Below, piece after piece: positions 47,424 to 56,850 of a stretch of 64,000 nucleotides of DNA. Position 1 is the stretch's first letter; each line of letters starts with the position of its first letter. The stretch covers positions 61,055 through 125,054 of the forward strand of contig JAJPEU010000009.1 in assembly GCA_021166685.1 (NCBI GenBank), read 5' to 3'. The notes under the pieces are model-generated. The model worked only from the letters and a program-made list of their open reading frames with translations. It did no database searches and was not told the origin of the DNA. This stretch comes from Sulfurovum sp. Lineage in GTDB: Bacteria; Campylobacterota; Campylobacteria; Campylobacterales; Sulfurovaceae. A program made the translations under genes and the position numbers.

Positions 47424-47462
47424 CACTTTTAGTCTGATTTTTTACCAGCCGAGCATGGAGGA

Positions 47463-47500
47463 GCAATGCATCTCAGATGGGGGAGGAAATGATGCATTGC
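47463..47500. repeat. 10-bp inverted repeat between ppnP and nrdB
   Basis: GCAATGCATC (47463-47472) and GATGCATTGC (47491-47500), 18 bp apart, perfect. No T-run on the minus strand. It might be a terminator of ppnP with weak tail or a protein-binding site for nrdB. Confidence 0.45.
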
Positions 47501-47547
47501 AACTTTCTTATTTAAAGTATATATATTTTTGCGTGATGCTCATGCGC

Positions 47548-47859
47548 CTAAAGATAAGAACAACAATAATCTACCAGAGTAGTCGTTCTTATTTGAAACC
47601 TGCTCTTCGCAGGAACGTCAAATGACTCTCCTCCTTTCACTTTTTTCCACTCATTGCAATCAGATAATTTTACCTCCAGTTGGCCAGAAGTGATCTCCAT
47701 CAATTCAGCCGTATCCGTTCCAAACTCATACTCACCCGGCTGTATAAATCCTAATGTTTTTTTGCTTCCGTCTACAAAAGTGAGCGTACGGCTTGTCACC
47801 GCCCCATCAAAATAACTGTTGCCCTCTACGGCAACAGCAACATTTTCAAATTGTTTCAT
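47548..47859 (-). CDS. ppnP: Pyrimidine/purine nucleoside phosphorylase
   Basis: 103 aa from ATG 47859 (AAGGA five bases upstream; the ATG at 47865 abuts it). Cupin-fold PpnP/DUF1255: SRTLTFVDGSKKTLGFIQPGEYEFGT and FDVPAKSRFQI are typical. It phosphorolyses several nucleosides. Its place between nrdA and nrdB fits nucleotide salvage. Confidence 0.9.
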   Translation of the reverse strand: MKQFENVAVAVEGNSYFDGAVTSRTLTFVDGSKKTLGFIQPGEYEFGTDTAELMEITSGQLEVKLSDCNEWKKVKGGESFDVPAKSRFQIRTTTLVDYCCSYL

Positions 47860-47865
47860 GATCAT

Positions 47866-48241
47866 CCTTTTTTTAAGAAATTATAACTAAATATCATTTG
47901 ACGCACCTCATTGGTTTATTTTTATATCTTGCATATCGATAGGAAATACCTATCGATATGCAAATTTTGTCATTCGCCTGTTGATAAATTATATTGGTTT
48001 TAATTTGGTGGCAACTATGCATTCGCAATAAAATGTTGAGAATGCGAAAAAGATAAATCTATATTTTAGAAGTGAATCCGCTATTGTGTGTCATCTATTG
48101 TAAACTTTTTTAAAACATATTCACAAAAATACCGTACTGTTATTTTGTACGATTAAAACTATTTTATTATTGATTTGGCTGGACTCATTAATAATAAAAT
48201 AGAGCAGCACTTCAAATACTTCTTGCTAAAATACTAAAGAA
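47866..48241 (-). other. Spacer between nrdA and ppnP with candidate promoter
   Basis: 376 bp, AT-rich, no ORF. Contains the hairpin at 47929-47963 and a candidate minus-strand promoter: TTGCCA (48014-48009), 15 bp, TATAAT (47993-47988). GCATTC/GAATGC half-sites flank about 48018-48043. Confidence 0.4.
47929..47963. other. Perfect 15-bp stem, 5-nt loop hairpin upstream of ppnP
   Basis: 47929-47943 pairs without mismatch with 47949-47963. If the promoter at 47988-48014 is used, it lies in the ppnP leader, 70 bp before the start. ATTTTG follows on the plus strand, but no T-tract on the minus, so it is not an obvious terminator of the nrdA transcript. Confidence 0.6.
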
Positions 48242-50608
48242 CTATTGGCATCCTGCACACTCTTGACTTCTGTCCTCTACATCGTTGCTGGCCTCAGGCG
48301 ACTGACTTCTGAGATAGTAGGTTGATTTCAGTCCATATTTCCATGCATCCATATAAATATCATTTAAATATTTGCCGCTGGCTTTGTCCAGGGTGATAAA
48401 AATATTCAAACTTTGCCCTTGATCTATCCATTTTTGCCTAATGGCAGCAGCATAAACAAGCACTCTTTGGTCGAGATCATAACTTGGCGTATAATACTCC
48501 CATGTATCAACAGAAAGGTTTGGTGCGACCACAGGAATAAGTCCAGAGAGATTCTCTTCGAACCATTTTCTTTTATAGACAGGTTCTATGGCCTGCGTAG
48601 TTCCGGTAAGAATAGAAATGGAGCTAGTCGGGGCAATCGCCATGAGATATCCATTACGCATCCCATCTGCTTTAACTTTTTCTTTAAGTGACTGCCAATC
48701 ATGAATATTCCCAAAAAGTCCTCCTCTGTCAACCAACTTACACGCATTTTCATTAGCTTTATCAATAGGAAAAATACCCTTGCTCCATTCAGATCCTTCA
48801 AAGGTAGGATATTTTCCTTTTTCCAAAGCAAGATCGCTAGATGCACGAATGGCATAGTAGGAAATAGACTCCATCACTTCATCAATTTTTACGAAATGTT
48901 CCTGGCTTCCCCATCTGATACATTTTTCAGCGAGCATTTGCGCTTCACCCATTACGCCCAGCCCTATTGCTCTTGATTTATTGTTTGTCTTTTTCACTTT
49001 TGCAAGAGGATAAAAGTTGAGATCTATTACATTGTCAAGCATACGAATAGCTGTCGGCACCACCCTTGCAATATCTTCTTGCGTGTGAATTTTAGAAAGA
49101 TTAACAGAAGCCAGATTGCAAACTGCCGTATCCCCATCTGTTTTTTCTTTATCCACAATCCATATCTGTTTACCATTGATACTATCAAGTGCTGTCACTT
49201 TTTTTGCCGGCTTTGTCATCCCGCTGTCAACCGTCAACATCTCGTTTTCACTGTGCGCCTCCATACTTCCGTCTTCAAAGATAAATCTTGTTTTATAGGT
49301 ATTTGGAGCTGTGTTTTGAAATATTTCCGTACAAAGATTTGAACTTCGTATAATTCCGGTATGTTTATTTGGATTGGCCTTATTGGCAGCATCCTTGAAT
49401 GTTAAAAATGGGCTGCCTGATTCGAAATAACTTCGAAGTATTTCTTTCCATAATCCTTTAGCCGAAATAATTTCTCTTGTAACGCTTTGCGTTTTTTCCA
49501 GTTCAACATAACGCGCTTCGAATGCTGCCCCGTAAAGCTCCGTTAATTCAGGTACTTCGTACGGATCAAAAAGTGTCCATGTGGCATCTTCCTGAACACG
49601 CTTCATAAACAAATCATTCAGCCAAAGTGCAGGAAAAAGGTCGTGCGCCCTGCGACGCTCTTCCCCTGAATTCTTTTTAAGATCAATAAAATCTCTTATA
49701 TCAATGTGCCAAGGCTCTATATATACGGCAATAGCTCCTTTTCTCGTTCCTAGTTGATCAACGGCAATAGCAACATCATTGGCAATTTTCAAGAAAGGCA
49801 CAATACCCCCTGCGGCATGCTTATGGCCATCTATATATGAACCCATGCCGCGCACAAGTGACCAATCCCATCCAATGCCTCCCCCAAATTTTGAAAGAAG
49901 CGCCATCTCTTTATATCCATCAAAAATACCTTCGATATTATCCGGCGTAGAACCAATATAGCATGAGCTGAGTTGATGTCTTGGTGTTCTTGCATTGGAT
50001 AAAGTTGGCGTAGCCGCCATTACTTCAAATTTACTCAAAATATCATAGAACTTCTTTGCCCATGTTTGACAATCAAATTCATTTTGTGCCAAAAACATCG
50101 CAACCCCCATAAAAAGCTGCTGCGGAAGCTCTATTGGAGAGCCTGATCTGTCTTTAATGAGATACCTGTCATAAAGCGTACGAATCCCCAAATAATTGAA
50201 CTGCAAATCGCGTTCGGGCTTAATATAGTCGTTTAATTCATCAAGATCGTACTTATCTTTTAAGCCAAGAACGATTCGTCCTTCTTTTTCTCCGCGCTCA
50301 AAATGCTCTTTGAGATGATTATAGCCTGTAAAACCGCTTGCCTTATGGTAGATATCATACAAAAAAAGCCGTGCAGCAACAAATGTCCAATTAGGTCTAT
50401 CAATATCAATTTTGTCAACTGCAGTTTTAATCAATGTTTGCTGTATCTCTTCGGTATTGATCATATCTCGAAATTGTAGTTTTGCATCAACCTCCAGCTC
50501 GCTTTGACTGACTCCCTCTAAACCTTCTACTGCTGCGGATGTGTACTTTTGAATTTTTGATATATCCAATGTTTCTATTCTTCCGTTTCGCTTGACAACT
50601 CTAATCAT
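48242..50608 (-). CDS. nrdA: Ribonucleotide reductase class Ia alpha subunit
   Basis: 788 aa. ATP cone at residues 1-90 (MIRVVKRNGRIETLDISKIQKY), catalytic barrel with active-site cysteines (LSSCYIGST; NLCTEIF; the C-terminal CAGC), and FGGGIGWDWS. It reduces ribonucleoside diphosphates with NrdB. The ATP cone indicates overall allosteric control by dATP. Confidence 0.96.
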   Translation of the reverse strand: MIRVVKRNGRIETLDISKIQKYTSAAVEGLEGVSQSELEVDAKLQFRDMINTEEIQQTLIKTAVDKIDIDRPNWTFVAARLFLYDIYHKASGFTGYNHLKEHFERGEKEGRIVLGLKDKYDLDELNDYIKPERDLQFNYLGIRTLYDRYLIKDRSGSPIELPQQLFMGVAMFLAQNEFDCQTWAKKFYDILSKFEVMAATPTLSNARTPRHQLSSCYIGSTPDNIEGIFDGYKEMALLSKFGGGIGWDWSLVRGMGSYIDGHKHAAGGIVPFLKIANDVAIAVDQLGTRKGAIAVYIEPWHIDIRDFIDLKKNSGEERRRAHDLFPALWLNDLFMKRVQEDATWTLFDPYEVPELTELYGAAFEARYVELEKTQSVTREIISAKGLWKEILRSYFESGSPFLTFKDAANKANPNKHTGIIRSSNLCTEIFQNTAPNTYKTRFIFEDGSMEAHSENEMLTVDSGMTKPAKKVTALDSINGKQIWIVDKEKTDGDTAVCNLASVNLSKIHTQEDIARVVPTAIRMLDNVIDLNFYPLAKVKKTNNKSRAIGLGVMGEAQMLAEKCIRWGSQEHFVKIDEVMESISYYAIRASSDLALEKGKYPTFEGSEWSKGIFPIDKANENACKLVDRGGLFGNIHDWQSLKEKVKADGMRNGYLMAIAPTSSISILTGTTQAIEPVYKRKWFEENLSGLIPVVAPNLSVDTWEYYTPSYDLDQRVLVYAAAIRQKWIDQGQSLNIFITLDKASGKYLNDIYMDAWKYGLKSTYYLRSQSPEASNDVEDRSQECAGCQ

Positions 50609-50943
50609 TTTTGCTCCTACTATGCTTCAAAATAAACGTAAACTGTGTTAAATTTGCTGATTAACAATTTCTCTTCTTGGGATTATGGGTATTTCTTTAT
50701 ATCCCAAACAGCATAAAATTTTTTAAAAAAATTATATCCAAGGATACATCTGTTTTATAAAAAATTCTACTCAAATTTTACTTGTGTGCATTTGAATTTA
50801 TTTATTATTTTATACAAATTTTTATAAGAAAATAAATATCCTTTATAAAAATTGCAAATCCTTTTCCCGCTTTATTATTTCACCATAAAAAAAGAGGAGA
50901 ATGATAAAAAATTTCGCAGGATCAATAAAAACCTGCAAGATTT
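50609..50943 (-). promoter_or_regulatory. Spacer with nrdA promoter region
   Basis: 335 bp, very AT-rich. A -10-like TATAAT lies at 50736-50731 (minus), about 123 bp before the nrdA ATG. A 7-bp inverted repeat TTGGGAT/ATCCCAA brackets about 50676-50706 in what would be the leader. No NrdR box is convincing and no ORF is seen. Confidence 0.4.
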
Positions 50944-52272
50944 TTATTTGAATACGCGAGAAAAAATCTTATCTACGTTTTTTGTGTAATAATCATAATT
51001 AAAACATTCTCTTATCTGCTTTTCACTTAACGAGGCTCTCAACTCTTCGTCTTCCAAAAGATATTGAAGATAGAGCGATTCCCCTTTTTCATTGGTTGTT
51101 GGTTTGCCATGCTGTATTTCTTCCCATACCTTCATTGCATTGCGCTGTACAATTCGGTAAGCATCTTCTCGGCTGACGCCTGCTTTTGGCAACTCAAGAA
51201 GAACTCTTTGGGAAAAAACCAATCCTCCCGTTAGATTGAGATTTTTCATCATATTTTCCGGCATAACTGTCAAATTTGCGATCACATTATTCATACGATG
51301 AAGCATAAAATCTGTTGTAATGAAAGCATCAGGCAGCCAAAATCTTTCTGTTGAGGAGTGAGAAATATCTCTTTCATGCCAAAGCGCTACATTTTCCATT
51401 GCAGGGATAGAGTATGCTCGAATAATGCGCGCAAGTCCGGTAATATTTTCTGTTAAAATAGGATTCCTTTTGTGAGGCATTGCTGATGACCCTTTTTGGC
51501 CTTTGGCAAAAAATTCTTCACACTCATATACTTCTGTACGCTGCCAGTGTCTAACTTGTACGGCAAACTTTTCAACACTTGATGCAAGCAATGCCAAAGC
51601 CGAGGCAAGTCTGGCATACCGATCCCTCTGGATGACTTGATTGGATGCCGGTGCAAACTTTAGTCCTAATTCTTCACATGCATATTCTTCAAGCTCAAGC
51701 GGAGCATGGGCGAAATTTCCCATTGCACCAGAAATTTGCCCTACACGAATAACTTCCATGGTTTGCTCAAGATTTTCAAGATGCCTTGCCATCTCATCAT
51801 ACCATACTGCAAGCACCAAGCCAAAAGTGATGGGTTCCCCATGGATGCCATGACTTCTTCCGACCATCAGCGTCATTTTGTGCTCATGCGCTCTTTTTTT
51901 GATAGATTCCATCATCATCTTCACATCTTCTATAATCAGTTTAAGCGAAGACGTCATTTGCAAAGCCACTGCGGTATCGACGGTGTCTGAACTTGTCATT
52001 CCGTAGTGGAACCAACGGCTTTCATCACCCAGTGTCTCAGATACAGAAGTAGTAAAAGCAATAAGATCATGTCTTGTTATTGCTTCAATCTCGTCAATAC
52101 GCTCTACAGAAAATCCTGCGTTGTTTATAATTTTTTGTGCATCATCATCCGGAATAAGACCCAATTTGTTCCATGCTTTTACTACTGCTAGCTCAACATC
52201 CAGCCATGCTTGATACTTTGCGTGCATCGTCCATTTGCTACTCATTTCTTCTCTAGCATATCGTTCAACCAT
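50944..52272 (-). CDS. purB: Adenylosuccinate lyase
   Basis: 442 aa. Acts twice in purine synthesis: on SAICAR and on adenylosuccinate. The signature loop GSSAMPHKRNP (near residue 262), MTSSDTVDT and GRSHGIHGEP are present. Divergent from the downstream pseudouridine synthase. Confidence 0.97.
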   Translation of the reverse strand: MVERYAREEMSSKWTMHAKYQAWLDVELAVVKAWNKLGLIPDDDAQKIINNAGFSVERIDEIEAITRHDLIAFTTSVSETLGDESRWFHYGMTSSDTVDTAVALQMTSSLKLIIEDVKMMMESIKKRAHEHKMTLMVGRSHGIHGEPITFGLVLAVWYDEMARHLENLEQTMEVIRVGQISGAMGNFAHAPLELEEYACEELGLKFAPASNQVIQRDRYARLASALALLASSVEKFAVQVRHWQRTEVYECEEFFAKGQKGSSAMPHKRNPILTENITGLARIIRAYSIPAMENVALWHERDISHSSTERFWLPDAFITTDFMLHRMNNVIANLTVMPENMMKNLNLTGGLVFSQRVLLELPKAGVSREDAYRIVQRNAMKVWEEIQHGKPTTNEKGESLYLQYLLEDEELRASLSEKQIRECFNYDYYTKNVDKIFSRVFK

Positions 52273-52336
52273 ATCTATTCCTATTCAACAATTTTAGATA
52301 TCATTCTACCAAAATCGCAGTTACAGAGAGGTAAAG

Positions 52337-53263
52337 ATGCCATTTGTCAAAGAAAAATTTATTGTCCCCAAAGAGATGCCTGCTTTCCTTTATATCATGC
52401 GTACATTTGATGCAACCCAAGGCGAAGCCCAAAGACTTATCACAAAAGGAAGACTGCTCATACAAGGCGAGTCTATGTATAGGCCCGGAGAAAAAATAAA
52501 GGGAGAGATAGAAATAGTTTATTTTAAACCGCATTCTCAAAATAATCATCTCCTTTTTCAAAATCAAGATTTTATGATTCTTGAGAAACCTTCTGGTATT
52601 TTAGTTCATCCCAACACCATGTCAACACCCTATTCGATGCTTGATGAAATACGTCATTTAGCCGGAAATGATGCTAATGCTACGCATCGTATTGATATGG
52701 AAACATCAGGATTACTGCTTGCAAGCAAGCACAAAAAGTCCGAAACCTATCTTAAGAATGCATTTGAGGCAAAAACAATACAAAAAAGTTATTTGGCCTG
52801 GGTGGACGGTAAAATTACAGAACCGTTCTCTGTTACCAAGTCCATCAAGGTTAATGACGACTACAGTTTAACAAAACATAAAGTATTAATTGATGATTCA
52901 GGGAGATCTGCGCACACAGATTTTAAGCCGCTTTACTATGATGAAAAATTAGATGCCACAATGGTCGCATGTTATCCTTTGACCGGCAGAACACATCAAA
53001 TCAGAATACATTTGTTTCACGTGAAACATCCAATCTTGGGTGATCCGATCTATGGTCCTACTTTTCATGCCAGTAATGCTTATTTAGATCAAATTCTTAA
53101 TGATGAGGAACGCATGATGCAGATGGGGGCCGGCAGACTATTGCTTCATGCACAAAGTTTGTGTTTTCAATATAATTCAAAATTTTATATAGAGAGCAGA
53201 ACTGACTTTGTTAAGATGAAAAATTTGATTTACGAAAAAGAAAAAAGAAAATTTAACCGATAA
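52337..53263 (+). CDS. RluA-family pseudouridine synthase
   Basis: 308 aa. Catalytic Asp in THRIDMETSG (near residue 118), GRTHQIRIHLFHVKHPILGDPIYG motif, and an S4-like N-terminus (EAQRLITKGRLLIQGE). Isomerises uridines in rRNA or tRNA; which site cannot be told. GAGAGG precedes the ATG. Confidence 0.9.
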   Translation: MPFVKEKFIVPKEMPAFLYIMRTFDATQGEAQRLITKGRLLIQGESMYRPGEKIKGEIEIVYFKPHSQNNHLLFQNQDFMILEKPSGILVHPNTMSTPYSMLDEIRHLAGNDANATHRIDMETSGLLLASKHKKSETYLKNAFEAKTIQKSYLAWVDGKITEPFSVTKSIKVNDDYSLTKHKVLIDDSGRSAHTDFKPLYYDEKLDATMVACYPLTGRTHQIRIHLFHVKHPILGDPIYGPTFHASNAYLDQILNDEERMMQMGAGRLLLHAQSLCFQYNSKFYIESRTDFVKMKNLIYEKEKRKFNR

Positions 53264-53369
53264 TCCAGTAGCAATCAACAGAAAAACATTCACGTTGCCA
53301 TAAAAAGTAATTTTATTTTCTGTCCCGTAAAACATTTCAGTCAACCGCTGCAATGGATGCAAAATCTTA

Positions 53370-53468
53370 TTATTTATCATTTCTGTTGGCATCATATACA
53401 AACCAGCCAATCCCTATCAATGCGACAACACTAATAAAAATCACTAAAAATTCATCTAAATTTGTCAT
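53370..53468 (-). CDS. 32-aa single-helix membrane peptide downstream of rlmN
   Basis: [20 protein letters not shown] start, then GWFVYDANRNDK: one membrane helix with a short charged tail. The ATG (53468, or 53471 in frame) overlaps the rlmN stop, so translation is coupled by restart. Too short for homology recognition. Function unknown. Confidence 0.5.
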   Translation of the reverse strand: MTNLDEFLVIFISVVALIGIGWFVYDANRNDK

Positions 53469-54544
53469 CATATCTCTTTTTGATTGAGTTCTTGCTCTCT
53501 AAGTTGACCGCAAGCCGCAGAGATATCTAGGCCTTTAGACTCTCGAATGGTGCACAATAGTCCTCTTTGCGTTAAATACTCTTGAAATTTCAGCATATCC
53601 CCATATTCCGGCCTTTTGAATTCTGTTCCTCCATAAGGATTGAAATAAATTAAATTGACTTTTGCCTTAATGCCGTCAAGCAAACTCAAAAGCTTCTTGG
53701 CTGCTGAAATATCATCATTGACATCTTTAATGACAAGATATTCGAACATAACCCTTTTCCTGTCGTTGACAGGAAAATTTTTAACTGCCGCAATAATGGA
53801 TTTTATATTGTATGCTTTATTGATCGGCATAAGTTTTTGTCTCAGGTCATCATCTACTGCATGCAGCGATATGGCAAGATTGATTCCCAATTCCATTTTT
53901 CCAAGTTTTTCTATCTTGGCACTCAATCCTGAAGTCGAGACTGTTTGACGATGAGGGGCAATGGCCATTCCCTCAGGGTCCGCAAAGATCTTTACTGCTT
54001 TGGCTACGTTTTCCAGATTATCAAGAGGTTCCCCCATGCCCATGTAAACAATGTTGACACGGCGGTTGGCATCAATATCGTTATCTTTTTTAATCATGAG
54101 TAGTTGGGATACAATTTCTCCGGAAGTTAAATTTCGAACAAAACCGCCCTTTGCAGTCAAACAAAAAGCACACCCTACCTTGCACCCTACCTGCGAAGAG
54201 ATACAGACAGTATACCGCTCCTGATGCTTTGTGGAACCGTCCTCATGGTACTCTTTTTCTTTCATCAGAAGAAGTACCGCTTCTATTGTATGCCCATCAT
54301 ACAATTCAAATAGATATTTACGGCTGCCGTCTTTACTGTTTTGAATCATCACGGTTTTTAGCGGAGTAAGTGTATATTCTTTTTCGAGTTTTTCTCGCAT
54401 CTCTTTAGGAATATTTTTCATCGTTTCAAAACTATTTGCATATTTATGATAAATCCAATGATATATCTGTTTTGCCCTAAAAGAAGGTTTAATTATTTCG
54501 CTCAGCTCATCTTTGGTAAAATCTTGTATTATTTGTTTATTCAT
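53468..54544 (-). CDS. rlmN: 23S rRNA (A2503-C2) / tRNA methyltransferase RlmN
   Basis: 358 aa, radical SAM enzyme. Cluster cysteines CKVGCAFC (residues about 118-125), the acceptor cysteine in SAACGQLR near the C-terminus and GMGEPLDN motif are present. It methylates A2503 in the peptidyl-transferase centre and A37 in some tRNAs. Confidence 0.96.
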   Translation of the reverse strand: MNKQIIQDFTKDELSEIIKPSFRAKQIYHWIYHKYANSFETMKNIPKEMREKLEKEYTLTPLKTVMIQNSKDGSRKYLFELYDGHTIEAVLLLMKEKEYHEDGSTKHQERYTVCISSQVGCKVGCAFCLTAKGGFVRNLTSGEIVSQLLMIKKDNDIDANRRVNIVYMGMGEPLDNLENVAKAVKIFADPEGMAIAPHRQTVSTSGLSAKIEKLGKMELGINLAISLHAVDDDLRQKLMPINKAYNIKSIIAAVKNFPVNDRKRVMFEYLVIKDVNDDISAAKKLLSLLDGIKAKVNLIYFNPYGGTEFKRPEYGDMLKFQEYLTQRGLLCTIRESKGLDISAACGQLREQELNQKEI

Positions 54545-54599
54545 TTTTTCTTTCTTTGCTCTTTGTCATCTTAAATTTAGTTCAAAACACTATAAATGA

Positions 54600-55127
54600 C
54601 TATTTGAATCTATTTTTTATGTATTTAGTAAGTCTATCCATAGCCTCTTTTTGATTTTTTAAAAAATCCCTATGTGCATTTGCATCACAATAGTTCGTCA
54701 CAATAAATACTCCTCCCGCAGAAATTCCAAACTCCTTGGCTACTTTCAGCACGGCATAAAACTCCATATTCTCAAGATGAATCTGGTGGCCAAGATAATA
54801 TTTTGCCGAATCGGCATCTGTTGTGATATAGTTTGAAGAGTTCACAAATGTTTCACGTGAAACATCTTCTGCACTTGAAACTACATTATCTATGGGTGTG
54901 TAGGAAGTTCCAGTAAAAAAACTGTTTTCAATATTGGTAGCTGTTTTTGATTCTATAATATCAAATATTTTTTTTTCACCGTAACTTCCCGCTGTTCCCA
55001 CAAAAAGTATAAACTCCGGAGGATTCAGCAGACATAGTCTTGTAAGATTAATCGCAACATCTGTCATTCCTATTCCCACAGGTATAGCGAAATCGAAATT
55101 TTCACTGTCTCCGGCACAGATAATCAT
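54600..55127 (-). CDS. Nucleoside phosphorylase-family protein (MTAN/PNP-like), short
   Basis: 175 aa, shorter than MTA/SAH nucleosidase (about 230). GTAGSYGEKK, the substrate Met-Glu pair in LENMEFYAVLKVAKEFG and the catalytic-type Asp in TNYCDANAH fit the PNP_UDP_1 fold. Probably purine nucleoside cleavage or futalosine-like hydrolysis; not decided. One base after hisF. Confidence 0.7.
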   Translation of the reverse strand: MIICAGDSENFDFAIPVGIGMTDVAINLTRLCLLNPPEFILFVGTAGSYGEKKIFDIIESKTATNIENSFFTGTSYTPIDNVVSSAEDVSRETFVNSSNYITTDADSAKYYLGHQIHLENMEFYAVLKVAKEFGISAGGVFIVTNYCDANAHRDFLKNQKEAMDRLTKYIKNRFK

Positions 55128-55128
55128 T

Positions 55129-55893
55129 TTATACCCTTACAGGAATCTGTTTTTCCCGCAGATAGTGTTTTAATTCCATAATATCTATCTCTTTAAAGTG
55201 AAATACAGATGCAGCCAATGCTGCATCAGCATGCCCCAAAGTGAATGCTTCCTCTATGTGCCGCATTGTGCCTGCACCTCCGCTGGCAATGACAGGGATA
55301 TTAACATGATCACTAATTTTGCGGTTAAGTTCATTATCGAATCCGGCCTTAGTTCCGTCTGCATCCATAGAAGTCACCAGCAACTCTCCTGCTCCTCTTT
55401 CACAGGCCTCTTTGGCCCATTCAAATGCGTCAATCCCTGTATCATTTCGGCCGCCATGCGTAAAGACATGCCAAGTACTTTCACCCACCCTTTTAGCATC
55501 GATAGCAACTACAATACATTGGGATCCGAAACGTTTGGCACCCTCTTCTATAAACATTGGTCTTTTGATTGCGGCAGAGTTTATACTGACCTTATCACAA
55601 CCGACATCAAGAAGATTATAAATATCTTGCAATTGGCGTATCCCCCCGCCCACAGTCAATGGAATAAACACTTCCTGCGCTACCCTTTTTACTACGTCTA
55701 CTATCGTATCTCGACCCTCATGGCTTGCTCCAATATCCAAAAAAGTAATTTCGTCCGCACCTTCATCATTATAGCGCCTTGCAACTTCTATCGGATCGCC
55801 CGCATCACGTAATCCAATAAAATTCACCCCCTTGACTACTCTTCCGCCATTCACATCTAAACAAGGAATGATACGTTTTGCAAAATTATCCAT
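55129..55893 (-). CDS. hisF: Imidazole glycerol phosphate synthase subunit HisF
   Basis: 254 aa, (beta/alpha)8 barrel. Catalytic Asp residues in [12 protein letters not shown] and [13 protein letters not shown], phosphate site [10 protein letters not shown]. Forms the imidazole ring with HisH. Other his genes are not adjacent. Confidence 0.97.
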   Translation of the reverse strand: MDNFAKRIIPCLDVNGGRVVKGVNFIGLRDAGDPIEVARRYNDEGADEITFLDIGASHEGRDTIVDVVKRVAQEVFIPLTVGGGIRQLQDIYNLLDVGCDKVSINSAAIKRPMFIEEGAKRFGSQCIVVAIDAKRVGESTWHVFTHGGRNDTGIDAFEWAKEACERGAGELLVTSMDADGTKAGFDNELNRKISDHVNIPVIASGGAGTMRHIEEAFTLGHADAALAASVFHFKEIDIMELKHYLREKQIPVRV

Positions 55894-55977
55894 CTAATTA
55901 GTTATCTTCCTTTAAAAATTATGGTAAAATTATACAAAAATTATCCATTGGCATAGTTTATAAAGGTATATTATAGT

Positions 55978-56850
55978 ATGATTCAGAAGGATTTGGCTAA
56001 TTTTGCAGATAAAAGATTTGGTCAAAATTTTCTTAAAAATGATATCTATATACAAAAAATCATCCAATCGATGCCCAAAGACAGCCTCAGGGTTGCAGAA
56101 ATTGGGCCTGGATTAGGTGATTTAACCAAAGAGCTTATAAAAGCTAAAAATGTCACAGCATTTGAGGTTGACAAAAGATTATGTGAGCATCTGAGCGCGC
56201 TGTTTGAAACACTCATTCATCAAGGGAGTTTCAAATTGGAATGCGGGGATGTGCTTGAGCGTTGGGAGTCAGGAAGCTTGCTGGATGAACCTTATCATCT
56301 GGTGGCAAACCTGCCCTATTATATTGCTACCAATATCATCCTAAAGGCATTAAAAGATATCCATTGTCAGTCAATACTGGTAATGGTACAAAAGGAAGTG
56401 GCGGATAAATTTGCCGCCGGAGTGAAACAGAAGGCTTTTTCTGCCCTCTCTGTTATTGCAGGCAGTGTCGGCAAAGCAAAAGTATGTTTCGAGGTTGAAC
56501 CTGAAGCATTTGTGCCGCCGCCAAAAGTAACTTCCGCGGTACTTTTAATCGAAAAAGAGATGACAAGGGATGACGAAAAGTTTGAAGCGTTTCTCAAAAT
56601 TGCTTTTGGGCAACCGCGCAAAAAACTTATGCGAAATCTCATGTCAGCTTTTCCTCAAGAGATGGTAGAGCAAACTTTTAGCAAATTGGGCTTAGATGCC
56701 CTCTTGCGACCGCATGAGGCTGAGACATCTATATATCATCACTTATATAATGAATTAAAGGATTATTTAGATGGACAACCAAAACAACGAGAACACAAAC
56801 AACAAAAAAGAAAATCAAGAAGGCAGATCACAACGCAGCAGAAGACCTAA
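55978..56850 (+). CDS. rsmA: 16S rRNA dimethyladenosine transferase
   Basis: 290 aa. Dimethylates A1518/A1519 (KsgA). SAM motif AEIGPGLGDLTKEL and catalytic NLPYYIATNII are present. The last 26 residues (QPKQREHKQQKRKSRRQ...) are translated from the same DNA as the RNase J N-terminus in another frame: an 80-base overlap. Confidence 0.95.
   Translation: MIQKDLANFADKRFGQNFLKNDIYIQKIIQSMPKDSLRVAEIGPGLGDLTKELIKAKNVTAFEVDKRLCEHLSALFETLIHQGSFKLECGDVLERWESGSLLDEPYHLVANLPYYIATNIILKALKDIHCQSILVMVQKEVADKFAAGVKQKAFSALSVIAGSVGKAKVCFEVEPEAFVPPPKVTSAVLLIEKEMTRDDEKFEAFLKIAFGQPRKKLMRNLMSAFPQEMVEQTFSKLGLDALLRPHEAETSIYHHLYNELKDYLDGQPKQREHKQQKRKSRRQITTQQKT

Noticed and set aside
47379-50943. NrdR boxes upstream of nrdA and nrdB
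   Set aside because: I looked for the acaCwAtATaTwgtgt-type pattern near the -10 boxes and found no convincing pair.
53177-53410. 77-aa minus-strand ORF between the pseudouridine synthase and rlmN
   Set aside because: It overlaps the end of the pseudouridine synthase gene antisense and lacks a ribosome binding site. The 32-aa frame at 53370-53468 is better supported.
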